Shown piece after piece: positions 1 to 8,615 of a stretch of DNA of 64,000 nt. A program made the translations under genes and the position numbers. The stretch covers positions 6,076,001 to 6,140,000 of the forward strand of contig NZ_CP116256.1 of the NCBI RefSeq assembly GCF_027947575.1, written 5' to 3'. The stretch is from Streptomyces rubrogriseus. GTDB taxonomy: Bacteria; Actinomycetota; Actinomycetes; Streptomycetales; Streptomycetaceae. The notes under the pieces are model-generated. The model did not search any database, was not told the DNA's origin, and was given only the letters and a program-made list of their open reading frames with translations. The first letter of the stretch is position 1. Each line of letters begins with the position of its first letter.

Positions 1-1053
1 ATGTACCAGGGCGCCATCGTGGAGACCGGGCCCGTCGAGGACGTGCTGCTGCGTCCGACGCACGACTACACCAGGCGCCTGCTGTCCGCCGTACCGCGCC
101 TGTCCGTTGCCGAGTCCGGTGCGCCCGGTCAGTCCGGTGCGCCCGGTGCGTCGGGTACGTCGGGTGCGTCCGGTGAGCGACGGGCGGACGAGCCGGGTGC
201 CGCGCCCGGCGGAGAGCCCGCGGTGGAGCTCAGGGACGTCTCGGTGGTCTTCGGCCGCGGGAAGCAGGCGGTGCACGCCCTCAAGGGCGTCTCCTTCGCC
301 GTCCACCCCGGGGAGACCCTCGGCCTGGTGGGAGAGTCGGGCTCCGGCAAGTCCACCGCCTCCCGGGTGGCGCTCGGCCTGATCACGCCCACGGCCGGGT
401 CCGTCACCCTCTTCGGCGCCGACCTGGCCGCCACCCGCGCGCGGGCCCGGCGTGCGCTGCGGGCCGGCATCGGCGTCGTCCTCCAGGATCCGGTCGCCTC
501 GCTCGACGCCCGTATGACGGTCGGCGAGTGTGTCGCGGAGCCGCTGCGGATCCACCGCCGGAAGCTGTCCGGCAGGGAGCGGGAGTCCCTGGTCGCCGAC
601 GTGCTGGACCGGGTCCGGCTGCCGCGCGAGGTGGCCCGGCGCGCGCCGCGCGAGCTCTCCGGCGGCCAGCGCCAGCGCGTGAGCCTCGCGCGCGCCCTGG
701 TCCTCGAACCCCGCCTGCTGGTGGCGGACGAACCCACCAGCGCCCTGGACGTGAGCGTGCAGCAGGCGGTCCTCGAAGTGATCGGCGAACTGCAGGAGGA
801 GCTGGGCTTCGCCTGCCTCTTCGTCTCCCACGACCTGGCCGTCGTGCAGCAGTTCGCCCGCCGGGTGGTCGTGATGCGGGCGGGGCGGGCCGAGGAGCAG
901 GGCCTGACGTCGGCCACCCTGCTGCACCCGGAGACCGACTACACCCGACGTCTGCTGGCCGCGGTGCCCGTGCCCGACCCCGTGGTGCAGCGCGGCCGCC
1001 GGGCCGAGCGGCTGGCGACCCTCGCCGCCGGGCGGACGGAGGAGCAGGGGTGA
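1..1053 (+). CDS. Dipeptide/oligopeptide ABC transporter ATP-binding protein (double-ATPase fusion), 5' truncated by window
   Basis: The first 35 or so residues (YQGAIVETGP through the HDYTRRLLSAVPRL stretch) are the C-terminal tail of a first peptide-type ABC ATPase domain, so the true start lies upstream of the window and the ATG at position 1 is internal. A low-complexity Gly/Ala/Ser/Pro linker (about residues 40-70) leads into a complete second ATPase domain: Walker A GESGSGKST (about residue 113), signature LSGGQRQRVSLARAL (about 218) and Walker B LLVADEPTSALD (about 240), ending in the oligopeptide-HPY tail. This is the DppD-DppF fused layout, which powers import of peptides or small cations at the membrane. 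The stop overlaps the GTG of the ROK kinase (GTGA), so the two are translationally coupled. Confidence 0.88.
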   Translation: MYQGAIVETGPVEDVLLRPTHDYTRRLLSAVPRLSVAESGAPGQSGAPGASGTSGASGERRADEPGAAPGGEPAVELRDVSVVFGRGKQAVHALKGVSFAVHPGETLGLVGESGSGKSTASRVALGLITPTAGSVTLFGADLAATRARARRALRAGIGVVLQDPVASLDARMTVGECVAEPLRIHRRKLSGRERESLVADVLDRVRLPREVARRAPRELSGGQRQRVSLARALVLEPRLLVADEPTSALDVSVQQAVLEVIGELQEELGFACLFVSHDLAVVQQFARRVVVMRAGRAEEQGLTSATLLHPETDYTRRLLAAVPVPDPVVQRGRRAERLATLAAGRTEEQG

Positions 1054-2006
1054 GCGGTCCCGACGCCCCGGTCTTCGCCGGGGTCGACATCGGCGGCACC
1101 ACCACCCAGGTGGTGCTCTGCGACGAGGAACTGAAGGTGCTCGACCGCGCGGACACGGCCACTCCGGCCCGTACCGGCGGCCGGGCGATGATCGCCGCGA
1201 CACTCGACGCGCTCGCCGTCGTGCGGGCGCGCACCCCCGGCCGGCTGGCCGCCGTGGGGGTGGGCGCGGCCGGAGTGGTCGACGCGGCCGGCGGTCACAT
1301 CCTGGTGGCCAGCGACTCCTTCACCGACTGGGCCGGTTTCCCGGTGACCGCGGCCCTGCGCACCGCACTGGGCGTACCGGCCTTCCTCGACAACGACGTC
1401 AACGCGTTCCTGCGCGGCGAGATCGCGTGCGGTGCGGCGGCGGACGAGGAGGACGTCCTCGGCATGACCCTGGGCACCGGCGTCGGCGGGGCGTTGTGGA
1501 CGGGGGGCGAGCTGCGCACCGGAGCGCACGGTGCGGCCGGCGAGATCGGCCACGTCCCCGGCTTCGGCGACCTGCCGTGCACCTGCGGCGGCCGCGGCCA
1601 CCTGGAGACGCTGGCCTCGGCCCGTTCGCTGCGGGCCCGCTACGGCGAGCGCACCGGGCGGGAGCTGACGGCCCGCGAGGTGGCCGAGGCGGCCCGGGAC
1701 GGGGACGCCGACGCCCACGCCGTGTTCGCGGCGGCGGGCGCCGGTATCGCCCGCGCGATCGTGATGACCGCCGGCCTCGTCGACATCGGCACGGTCGTGA
1801 TCGGAGGAGGGGTCAGCGGCGCCTGGACGCTGCTGGAACCGCTGATCCGGGGTCCGCTCGCCGCCGAACCGCCGATCAGCGGCCACCCCGTCAAGCTGCT
1901 GCGGGCGGCCCTGGGAACCGACGCCGTGCCGCTGGGCGCGGCGGCCCGGGCACGCCACGAGCTGACCGCCCGCTGGGCCCCGGGCCGCTGGGCCCCGGGC
2001 CGCTGA
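1050..2006 (+). CDS. ROK family sugar kinase
   Basis: A 318-aa protein starting at the GTG that overlaps the upstream stop. The N-terminus has the phosphate-binding motif FAGVDIGGTTTQ, and the middle has GMTLGTGVGGAL and the GEIGHVPG segment carrying a zinc-ligand His. The ROK cysteine signature reads CTCGGRGHLE, so His takes the place of the usual third Cys. ROK proteins phosphorylate hexoses or N-acetyl amino sugars in the cytoplasm. No DNA-binding domain precedes the kinase, which argues for an enzyme rather than a ROK repressor. Linkage to a peptide-type ABC ATPase suggests that the transporter may carry a sugar or glycopeptide. The C-terminus ends in a direct repeat (RWAPGRWAPGR) caused by a 15-bp duplication. 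Confidence 0.88.
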   Translation: MSGPDAPVFAGVDIGGTTTQVVLCDEELKVLDRADTATPARTGGRAMIAATLDALAVVRARTPGRLAAVGVGAAGVVDAAGGHILVASDSFTDWAGFPVTAALRTALGVPAFLDNDVNAFLRGEIACGAAADEEDVLGMTLGTGVGGALWTGGELRTGAHGAAGEIGHVPGFGDLPCTCGGRGHLETLASARSLRARYGERTGRELTAREVAEAARDGDADAHAVFAAAGAGIARAIVMTAGLVDIGTVVIGGGVSGAWTLLEPLIRGPLAAEPPISGHPVKLLRAALGTDAVPLGAAARARHELTARWAPGRWAPGR

Positions 2007-2017
2007 GCCGGACGAGG

Positions 2018-2047
2018 GCCGGAGCTCCGGAGGCCCGGAGCTCCGGC
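2018..2047. terminator. Bidirectional terminator hairpin between convergent genes
   Basis: GCCGGAGCTCCGG at 2018-2030 is the exact reverse complement of 2035-2047, giving a 13-bp stem with a 4-nt loop. Each arm contains the palindrome CCGGAGCTCCGG. It lies between the convergent ends of the ROK kinase (stop at 2006) and the pseudoprotease gene (stop at 2064). There is no U tract, as is usual in Streptomyces. Confidence 0.7.
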
Positions 2048-2063
2048 GGGCCGGGCGGAGGGC

Positions 2064-3587
2064 CTACTGCGCGGGGCGCATGGCCACGCCCTTGTTGAGC
2101 GTGCCGGTGCCGGTCCCGGTGTACAGGAGCAGCGTGCCCTGACCGCCGACGGCGGCGATGTCTCCCTTGCCGTCACCGTTGAAGTCGCCGCCGACGATGC
2201 GCTTCATGGGGGTCCAGGTGTTGTCCGGCCACAGCTTGCGGGCGAGGTCGAGGCCCCCCGCGGAATTGCCCGCGTACCAGTTCAGGCTGCCGTCGTCCCG
2301 CACCGCGGCCAGGTCGTCGCGGCCGTCGGCGTTGATGTCGGTGGTGCCGGTGAGGCGGGTTGTGCCCCAGGTGGCGTCCGGCCACATCTTGACCTTGTCG
2401 CCGGTCAGCACGCCGTCGGCGCCGGTGTAGTAGCCGTAGAGGTTGCCGTTGCCCCACTGGGCGATCAGACCGTCACGGCCGTCGAAGGTGAACCGGGAGA
2501 CCTGCTCGATGGTCTTCCAGGACGTGTCGTGCCACATGGGCTTGCTCTTGTTGAGCATGCCGGTGGGGGTGCCCGTGTACAGGTTGAGGGTGCCGTCGCT
2601 TCGCACCGCGGCGATGTCTGCGTTGCCGTCGTCGTCGAAGTCACCGCCGATGATCTGCACCATCGGGCCCCAGGTGTTGTCGTTCCACAGTTCGCGCCCG
2701 TACTCCAGCGTCCCGTCGGGCTTGGTGTAGAAGGCGTGCAGGGATCCGTCGTCCAGGACGGCGGCGATGTCGGTGCGGCCGTCGGCGTTGAAGTCCGCGG
2801 AGGCCACCAGGTCGCTCAGGTTGCCGGTGCCGAGATCGCGGTTGACGGTCTGTCGCACGAAGTCGACGTCGTTCGCCGCGGCGACGGCTTCCGTACTGGT
2901 CGAGTCCGACCCGAAGCAGCCGCCCTGCATCGAGCGGCTGTTGACGCCCACCAGCTGGAGGGCACCGTCCTTGTTCCGGAGCAGCGGGCCGCCGGCGTCA
3001 CCGGCGCACACGGCGTCGCCGTCCTGGCCGGTGACGTTGACCGCGTCGGCGGTGACCGAGGTGACCGTGAAGGCGCCCTGGTGACGCTGGACGGGCACCC
3101 ATTCGTCCTTCGTGCGTCCGAAGCCGACGGCCGTGAGTGGTGCGCCGGGGTCCGGTGCGCCGGCCGCGAGGGGCACCGGGGCGATGTCGGGGACGGCCTT
3201 GTCGAGCCGGGCGAGAACCATGTCCCGGTTCGGGTGCGGGACGAGTTCGACCACCTCGCGCACATAGCCGTTGGCGACGCCGGAGTCGGCACGGCCCACG
3301 GTGGCCCGGGTGAGCCGCTCGGGCTTTCCGGCCGGGACGGCGACCGACCGGGCGGGGTCGTCCGCGAAGCAGCTCGCCGCGGTGAGCACCCACTGCGCGT
3401 CCACCAGGGCGCCCGAGCACGCGCGGTAGTCGGTGCCTATGGTCAGCCGGACGGCGAAGTCCAGTTTCGCTTCGGTGGCCGGGGCGCCGGCGGTGGCGTG
3501 AGCCGGGACGGAGCTGGACGCCAGGGCGCCGGCCAGCAGGGCGGCGGACAGGGCGGTGAGCCGGGCGGGGCGCGGCATGGCAAACAT
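2064..3587 (-). CDS. Secreted trypsin-fold pseudoprotease with FG-GAP/VCBS repeats (paralogue 1)
   Basis: A 507-aa secreted protein. The ATG at 3587 is preceded by GAGGA with a 5-nt gap; an in-frame ATG at 3599 has no such site. A signal peptide (RPARLTALSAALLAGALA, cleavage after AHA) precedes a chymotrypsin-fold domain of about 215 residues. The segment that should read TAAHC reads TAASC (Ser72), and the GDSGGP motif reads GDAGGP (Ala198). The Asp-containing RDMVLARL segment (Asp122) is kept, so two of the three catalytic residues are absent. The C-terminal half has FG-GAP/VCBS repeats with calcium-type loops such as DFNADGRTD, DFDDDGNAD and DFNGDGKGD. Loss of activity and a binding role are inferences. 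It sits directly upstream of, and on the same strand as, nothing further; its paralogue lies 35 nt away at its 5' side. Confidence 0.85.
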   Translation of the reverse strand: MFAMPRPARLTALSAALLAGALASSSVPAHATAGAPATEAKLDFAVRLTIGTDYRACSGALVDAQWVLTAASCFADDPARSVAVPAGKPERLTRATVGRADSGVANGYVREVVELVPHPNRDMVLARLDKAVPDIAPVPLAAGAPDPGAPLTAVGFGRTKDEWVPVQRHQGAFTVTSVTADAVNVTGQDGDAVCAGDAGGPLLRNKDGALQLVGVNSRSMQGGCFGSDSTSTEAVAAANDVDFVRQTVNRDLGTGNLSDLVASADFNADGRTDIAAVLDDGSLHAFYTKPDGTLEYGRELWNDNTWGPMVQIIGGDFDDDGNADIAAVRSDGTLNLYTGTPTGMLNKSKPMWHDTSWKTIEQVSRFTFDGRDGLIAQWGNGNLYGYYTGADGVLTGDKVKMWPDATWGTTRLTGTTDINADGRDDLAAVRDDGSLNWYAGNSAGGLDLARKLWPDNTWTPMKRIVGGDFNGDGKGDIAAVGGQGTLLLYTGTGTGTLNKGVAMRPAQ

Positions 3588-3622
3588 GGGAGTCCTCATT
3601 CGGGAGTGTGCGGGAAGGAAGG

Positions 3623-5185
3623 TCAGAGCGTGATCATGAACTTGCCCTGGTCCCAGTAGGTGCCGTGGTTGGTGCGGAGGGCGATCTTCCCGTCCTTGGT
3701 GTGGACGAGCAGGTCGGCCTTGCCGTCACCGGTGGCGTCGCCGAACTCGAGGGACCCGAGGTCGCTGCCGTCGACGAAGCGGCCCCAGCCGCCGGACCAG
3801 TGCGTGCCCTGGTCCCAGTAGGTGCCGTGGTTGAAGCGCACCTCGACGTTGCCGTCGTTCGTGTGGACGATCATGTCCGCCTTGCGGTCGCCGTCCACAT
3901 CGGCGAAGTAGAGCCGGCCCAGGTCCTTCCAGGTCACGAAGCGGCCCCAGCCGCCGGACCAGTGCGTGCCCTGGTCCCAGTAGGTGCCGTGGTTGAAGCG
4001 CACCTCGACGTTGCCGTCGTTCGTGTGGACGATCATGTCCGCCTTGCCGTCGCCGTCGACGTCGGCGAAGTAGAGCCGGCCCAGGTCGCTGCCGTCGATG
4101 AAGCGGCCCCAGCCGCCGGACCAGTGCGTGCCCTGGTCCCAGTAGGTGCCGTGGTTGAAGCGCACCTCGATGTTGCCGTCGTTGGTGTGGACGATCATGT
4201 CGGCCTTGCGGTCGCCGTTGACGTCGGCGAAGTAGAGCCGGCCCAGGTCCTTCCAGGTCACGAAGAGGCCCCAGCCGCCGGACATGACCCGGCCGGGGGC
4301 GAAGCTGTCGCCCAGGTTGCGGTGGACGACGACGTCGCCGTTCGAGCGGAGGACGACGAGGTCGGCCTTGCCGTCGCCGTCGACGTCGGCCGAGTGGGTC
4401 CGGTCGCGGTTGCGGACGTCCTTCACCCAGTCCGCCAGGCCGTCGGTCCTGGAGTCCACCGCGCCGGTCCGGGTCTCCGTCTCGCCGAAGCACCCGCCCT
4501 GCCAGGACCGGCTGTGCACGGCGGCCAGCTCGACGTCACCACCCGTGCCGCGCAGGGCCGGGCCGCCGGTGTCGCCCTTGCACACGGACACCCCGTCCTG
4601 ACCGGTCAGCTCCACGGTGGTGTCGGTGACGGAGTCCACCCGGAACTCACCGGTGTGCAACAGGTCCGGGACCCACTCCGTCCGGGTCCGTCCGAACCCG
4701 GCACCGAGCAGGGTCTCGGCCGCCACGGGGGCGTCCGCGGCAAGTCGCACGGGCTCGATGGTGGTGACGGGCTCGGCGAGCCGGACCATGGCCACGTCCC
4801 GGTCGTCGCGCGGAACGACCTCGACTATGCCGAGGGTCTTGCCGCCCAGGGTCGCCGTCGACTTCAGCGCGGGCTTGCCGGACTTGACCTCGCCGCCCGG
4901 CGTGGCGGCGAAACAGCTGGTGGCGGTCAGCAGCCACTGCTGGTGCACCAGAGCGGCGGAGCAGCCGCGGAGGGTGTCGCCCTCGCCGATGTGCAGCCGG
5001 GCGGTGAAGGCGTGGTCGGTCGCGGCCGCGGGCTCGCCGGAAATCGCCTGCGCGGCCGGCCCCGCGGTGAGCAGGGCGGCGGCGGCCGTCAGGACCATGC
5101 CGCCGGCCAGGGCCCCGCGAGCCTGCCGCGTGCGGATTCCTTTGTTGAGCAACGTACTTCCCTTCTTCGGAATCGTCGTGGCCAC
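3623..5185 (-). CDS. Secreted trypsin-fold pseudoprotease with near-identical FG-GAP/VCBS repeats (paralogue 2)
   Basis: A 520-aa paralogue of the downstream neighbour. The GTG at 5185 was chosen because GGAAGG lies 7 nt upstream; an ATG-led extension to 5242 has no such site. Signal peptide residues are about 22-47 (ending GPAAQA). In the protease fold, the TAAHC position reads TATSC (Ser90), Asp130 is kept, and GDSGGP reads GDTGGP (Thr206). After about residue 270 come 54-residue repeats, each with a DVDGDGKAD-type calcium loop followed by a Tyr/Trp-rich stretch (NHGTYWDQGTHWSGGWG). The protein is probably extracellular and may bind calcium and polymers. The start is 38 nt short of paralogue 1's upstream edge, so the two genes probably form one transcript read leftward. 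Confidence 0.85.
   Translation of the reverse strand: MATTIPKKGSTLLNKGIRTRQARGALAGGMVLTAAAALLTAGPAAQAISGEPAAATDHAFTARLHIGEGDTLRGCSAALVHQQWLLTATSCFAATPGGEVKSGKPALKSTATLGGKTLGIVEVVPRDDRDVAMVRLAEPVTTIEPVRLAADAPVAAETLLGAGFGRTRTEWVPDLLHTGEFRVDSVTDTTVELTGQDGVSVCKGDTGGPALRGTGGDVELAAVHSRSWQGGCFGETETRTGAVDSRTDGLADWVKDVRNRDRTHSADVDGDGKADLVVLRSNGDVVVHRNLGDSFAPGRVMSGGWGLFVTWKDLGRLYFADVNGDRKADMIVHTNDGNIEVRFNHGTYWDQGTHWSGGWGRFIDGSDLGRLYFADVDGDGKADMIVHTNDGNVEVRFNHGTYWDQGTHWSGGWGRFVTWKDLGRLYFADVDGDRKADMIVHTNDGNVEVRFNHGTYWDQGTHWSGGWGRFVDGSDLGSLEFGDATGDGKADLLVHTKDGKIALRTNHGTYWDQGKFMITL
3626..4249 (-). repeat. 162-bp (54-codon) tandem repeats inside pseudoprotease paralogue 2
   Basis: Units lie at 4088-4249, 3926-4087 and 3764-3925, plus a diverged and shortened unit at 3626-3763. 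The three full units are nearly identical at the DNA level. Variation is concentrated at the unit ends, which alternate FVTWK and F(I/V)DGS, and in the calcium loop (DVNGDRK, DVDGDGK, DVDGDRK). Such identity suggests recent duplication or gene conversion. Confidence 0.85.
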
Positions 5186-5479
5186 TGAAGGGCCTTCCGA
5201 ATTGGCAATGGAAATACCTGACACGTGACGCATCGTACACAAGCCGCCCCGAACAGCTACACAGCAAAGTCACCGACAGCCCAGGATTTCTTCACGGAAA
5301 ACTTGCGTGGTATGTGAATGAAATGCAGCACTACCCCTGGAAGCGGACACAACGCCCAAGGAGTGGATCACTGCCACATAGAGTGTGATCTTGCTCGTCG
5401 AATTTCCGGAAGCCGCATTCTTCCGCCATCGAGAAATTGCCCTCGAATGAAGCGGCGTGTATTTCGTTTTTCCTTGCCC
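5186..5479. other. Intergenic region upstream of pseudoprotease genes
   Basis: About 290 bp, noticeably more AT-rich than its surroundings, between the pseudoprotease start (5185) and the YihY gene stop (5480), both on the minus strand. It should hold the pseudoprotease promoter, but I could not assign convincing -35 and -10 boxes. A weak inverted repeat, CGGAAG at 5407-5412 and CTTCCG at 5420-5425, is present. I see no gene. Confidence 0.45.
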
Positions 5480-6628
5480 TCAGGAAGCGTCGTCGCCGTT
5501 GTCGTGGTTGTGGGTGTGGTTCGCGGGGGGCGCGCTCTTCGGGTGGGTGCGCAGCCGGGCCGTGACGTCCTCGGGGGGCAGGAAGCGGGACCAGCGCTCG
5601 GGGAACTCGGAGGGCATGTCGGGGTCGCCCTCGCCGTTCGCGGTCGTACGGGCCACGTACTCGGCGACCTGGGCCTGGCGCAGTCGCTCGTTGGCCTCGC
5701 GGGCGGCGGCGGTCGCGGCGGCCGGCCACACCCGGTCGATGGCCGCGTTGACCGCAGCGCCGACGAGCACCGCGAACGCGGACACCCCGATCCACAGCAG
5801 CACGGCGACGGGCGCGGCGAGGGAGCCGTAGATGGTGGGGCCCTCGACGGTGCTGGTGAGGTAGATGCGCAGCAGGAAGCTGCCCAGCACCCACATGGCG
5901 AGGGCGACCAGCGCGCCGGGGACGTCCTCGATCCAGGGCGAGCGCACCGGTACCGACACGTGGTACAGCGTGGTCAGGAAGGCCACGGAGAGGATGATGA
6001 CGACCGGCCAGTACAGCACCTGCACGACCGTCGTCGACCAGGGCACGACCCGCACCACGGCGTCCGGTCCGGCCACCATCAGCGGCAGCGCGATCGACCC
6101 GATCAGCAGGGCCACGATGAAGAGGAGGAAGGCCATCAGGCGGGTCCTGACGATGCCCCGGACGCCGTCGAGGCCGTACATCACGGTGATGGTGTCGATG
6201 AAGACGTTCACCGCGCGGGATCCGGACCACAGGGCGAAGAGGAAGCCGATGGAGATGACGTCGGGCCGGCCGCCCTTCATCACGTCGTCCAGGATCGGCT
6301 CGGTGATCTGCCGGACGCCCTTCTCGGAGAGCACCGCGCGGGAGGCGTCCAGGATGTTGTCACGCAGGCTCTCGGTGGTGTCGGCGCCGATCCAGGAGTC
6401 GACGTAGCCGAGCAGTCCGAGGAGGCTCAGCAGCAGGGGCGGCACCGAGAGCAGGGTGAAGAAGGCGGCCTCGGCGGCCAGGCCGAGGATGCGGTACTCC
6501 ATGCACGAGTTGACCGTGTCCTTCAGCAGCAGCCAGGCGGTCCTGCGTTTGGAGACGTTCCGGTACAGGACCCGGGCACGGTGGAGCCGGCCCGAGGGCC
6601 GTTCGGGAGAGTCACTTGCTGGCTGCAC
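5480..6628 (-). CDS. YihY/virulence factor BrkB family membrane protein
   Basis: A 382-aa integral membrane protein. After a basic N-terminus, the family segment EYRILGLAAEAAFFTLLSVPPLLLSLLGLLG marks the first membrane helix, and about six hydrophobic helices run to residue 310. The conserved LFALWSGSRAVNVFIDTI and IYGSLAAPVAVLLWIG segments are present. The tail is hydrophilic, charged and His/Asn-rich. The family was once annotated as RNase BN, but that role belongs to another protein; a transport or envelope role is likely though undefined. No neighbour suggests a specific job. It reads toward the pseudoprotease pair but is separated from it by about 290 bp. Confidence 0.88.
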   Translation of the reverse strand: MQPASDSPERPSGRLHRARVLYRNVSKRRTAWLLLKDTVNSCMEYRILGLAAEAAFFTLLSVPPLLLSLLGLLGYVDSWIGADTTESLRDNILDASRAVLSEKGVRQITEPILDDVMKGGRPDVISIGFLFALWSGSRAVNVFIDTITVMYGLDGVRGIVRTRLMAFLLFIVALLIGSIALPLMVAGPDAVVRVVPWSTTVVQVLYWPVVIILSVAFLTTLYHVSVPVRSPWIEDVPGALVALAMWVLGSFLLRIYLTSTVEGPTIYGSLAAPVAVLLWIGVSAFAVLVGAAVNAAIDRVWPAAATAAAREANERLRQAQVAEYVARTTANGEGDPDMPSEFPERWSRFLPPEDVTARLRTHPKSAPPANHTHNHDNGDDAS

Positions 6629-6728
6629 GCCCTAAAGGTATCCGGCGCGGAGGGCGGCACTCGTCCGCGGACGCCCGGTGATCGCGTACCGCCCCGTCGC
6701 GGTCCCCCGGCACGGTAGGTTCACGTCC

Positions 6729-8373
6729 ATGGCAGGCAGCACCCACACCGTGACGAATCAGGCGCCGCCGCTGACCGGCTACGACGTCTTCACCTCCGAC
6801 CGCGCCCTGACGGAGGCGGTCGGGCGGCAGCTGGCGGCGGAAGCGCGCGAGGAGGCGCTCGCCGAGCTGTCGGGGCTCGGCCGGAGCTGCGGGTCGTGGC
6901 AGACCCAGGAGTGGGGCGCGCAGGCCAACGCGCACCCGCCGGTGCTGCGCACCCACGACCGATACGGCCACCGCGTCGACGAGGTCGACTTCCACCCGGC
7001 CTGGCACCGGCTGCTCGGCAAGGGCGTCTCGGCGGGCCTGACCGACGCCTGGTCCCGGCCGGGCGGGCACGTGCGGCGCGCGGCGGCGTTCCTGATGTGG
7101 ACCCAGGTGGAGGCGGGCAACTGCTGTCCGCTGTCGATGACCCACGCGGCGGTGCCGGCCCTGCGCGCCGACCCGGCACTGGCCGCCGAGTGGGAGCCCC
7201 GGCTGACCTCCCGGGTCTACGACCGGGAGCTGCGGCCCGCTCACCTGAAGGCCGGGGTGCTGTTCGGGATGGGCATGACGGAGAAGCAGGGCGGCAGCGA
7301 CGTACGGGCGAACCGCACGGCGGCGCGGCCGCTTTCCGAGGACGGGACCTACGAGCTGACCGGGCACAAGTGGTTCTGCTCGGCGCCGATGTCGGACGGC
7401 TTCCTGGTGCTGGCCCGGGCCCCCGGCGGGCTGACCTGCTTCCTGGTGCCGCGCGTGCTGGCGGACGGCACCCGCAACGTGTTCCTGATCCAGCGGCTCA
7501 AGGACAAGCTGGGCAACCGGTCCAACGCCTCGGCCGAGGTCGAGTTCGCCGGGACCTGGGCGCGCCGGGTGGGCACGGAGGGGCGCGGGGTGCCCACGAT
7601 CATCGACATGGTGGCGGCGACCCGGCTGGACTGCGTGCTGGGCTCGGCGGGCCTGATGCGCCAGGCGGTGGCGCAGGCGGTGCACCACTGCGCGTACCGG
7701 GAGGCGTTCGGCGCCAAGCTGGCCGACCAGCCGCTGATGCGCAACGTCCTCGCGGACCTGGCGATCGAGTCGGAGGCGGCCACGACGCTCGGGCTGCGGC
7801 TCGCGGCGGCCTGCGACGCCGCCGCCGGAGGCGACGAGCGGGAGCGGGCGCTGCTGCGGCTCGCGGTGCCGGCGGCCAAGTACTGGGTGACCAAGCGGTG
7901 CGCGCCGGTGGTGGTGGAGGCGGCCGAGTGCCTGGGCGGCAACGGGTACGTCGAGGAGTCGGGCCTGCCCCGGCTGGTGCGCGAGTCGCCGCTGAACTCG
8001 GTCTGGGAGGGCGCCGGGAACGTGCAGGCGCTGGACGTGCTGCGGGCGCTGGGCCGGGAACCGGCGGCGCTGGACGCCTACCTGACGGAGGTGGGCGCGG
8101 CGCGCGGGGCCCGATCACCGGCTGGACGCGGCGATCCGCGGGCTGCTGACGGAGCTGGCCGACCTGGCGGCCGCCGAGGGACGGGCCCGGCTGCTGGCGG
8201 AACGGCTGGCACTGGTGCTGCAGGGCGCGCTGCTGGTGCGGTACGCGCCGCCGGAGGTCGCCGACGCGTTCTGCGCCTCGCGGCTGGGCGGCGACGGGGG
8301 CGCGGCGTTCGGCACGCTGCCGCCGACCCTGGACCTGGCGGCGGTGGTGGAGCGGGCGCGGCCCGTGGTCTGA
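6729..8373 (+). pseudogene. AidB-like acyl-CoA dehydrogenase, frameshifted near its 3' end
   Basis: Starts at the ATG at 6729 (GGTAGG about 9 nt upstream). It encodes an AidB/acyl-CoA dehydrogenase-type flavoprotein: GMGMTEKQGGSDVRANRT (FAD/substrate loop), TGHKWFCSAPMSD, and ECLGGNGYVEESGLPRLVRESPLNSVWEG near the C-terminal helical domain. The family oxidises acyl-CoA-type substrates using FAD. Homology continues to about 8110 and then moves to the +1 frame, where GAT at 8113 starts a well-formed tail (DHRLDAAIRGLLTELADL through VVERARPVV) ending at the TGA at 8371. One extra base in the GGGGCCC run at 8106-8112 explains this. As sequenced, the original frame stays open through the intergenic region into the GAF gene. 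It may be a real mutation or a sequencing error. Confidence 0.8.
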
Positions 8374-8615
8374 TTCCGGCCGCGTGGCGCGGGGGTGGTG
8401 CTGCGCCGACACGGCACCACCCCCGCCACACGGGCCCGTTCAGGCCGCGTACGCCGCTCGGGACGGCGTGGTTCAAGTCTGGCCACCCGCGAAGCGGTCC
8501 ACCAGGGTTGCAGGGGGTTGCAACTTGCGGTCGGCTGTGTGCGGACTGTGCCCGCGGGGCATGGGCAACCGGTCGGTATGAGACGAACATTCGACATTCG
8601 GAAGGACGAGGACCC
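8374..8615. promoter_or_regulatory. Upstream region of GAF regulator with GTTGCA-N6-TGCAAC inverted repeat
   Basis: The 242-bp gap between the dehydrogenase tail and the GAF regulator carries a perfect 6-bp inverted repeat, GTTGCA at 8507-8512 and TGCAAC at 8519-8524. It lies about 90 bp upstream of the regulator start, so it could be a binding site for that regulator or another. The start is set by GGAAGGACGAGG just before the GTG at 8616. I see no gene here. Confidence 0.45.

Noticed and set aside
3608..5188. Plus-strand frame with VPVGAVVEAHLDVAVV-type repeats
   Set aside because: The repeats are the antisense translation of the pseudoprotease FG-GAP repeats.
8461..8485. Sequence GTTCAAGTC resembling a tRNA T-loop
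   Set aside because: No matching T-stem, anticodon arm or acceptor stem could be drawn.
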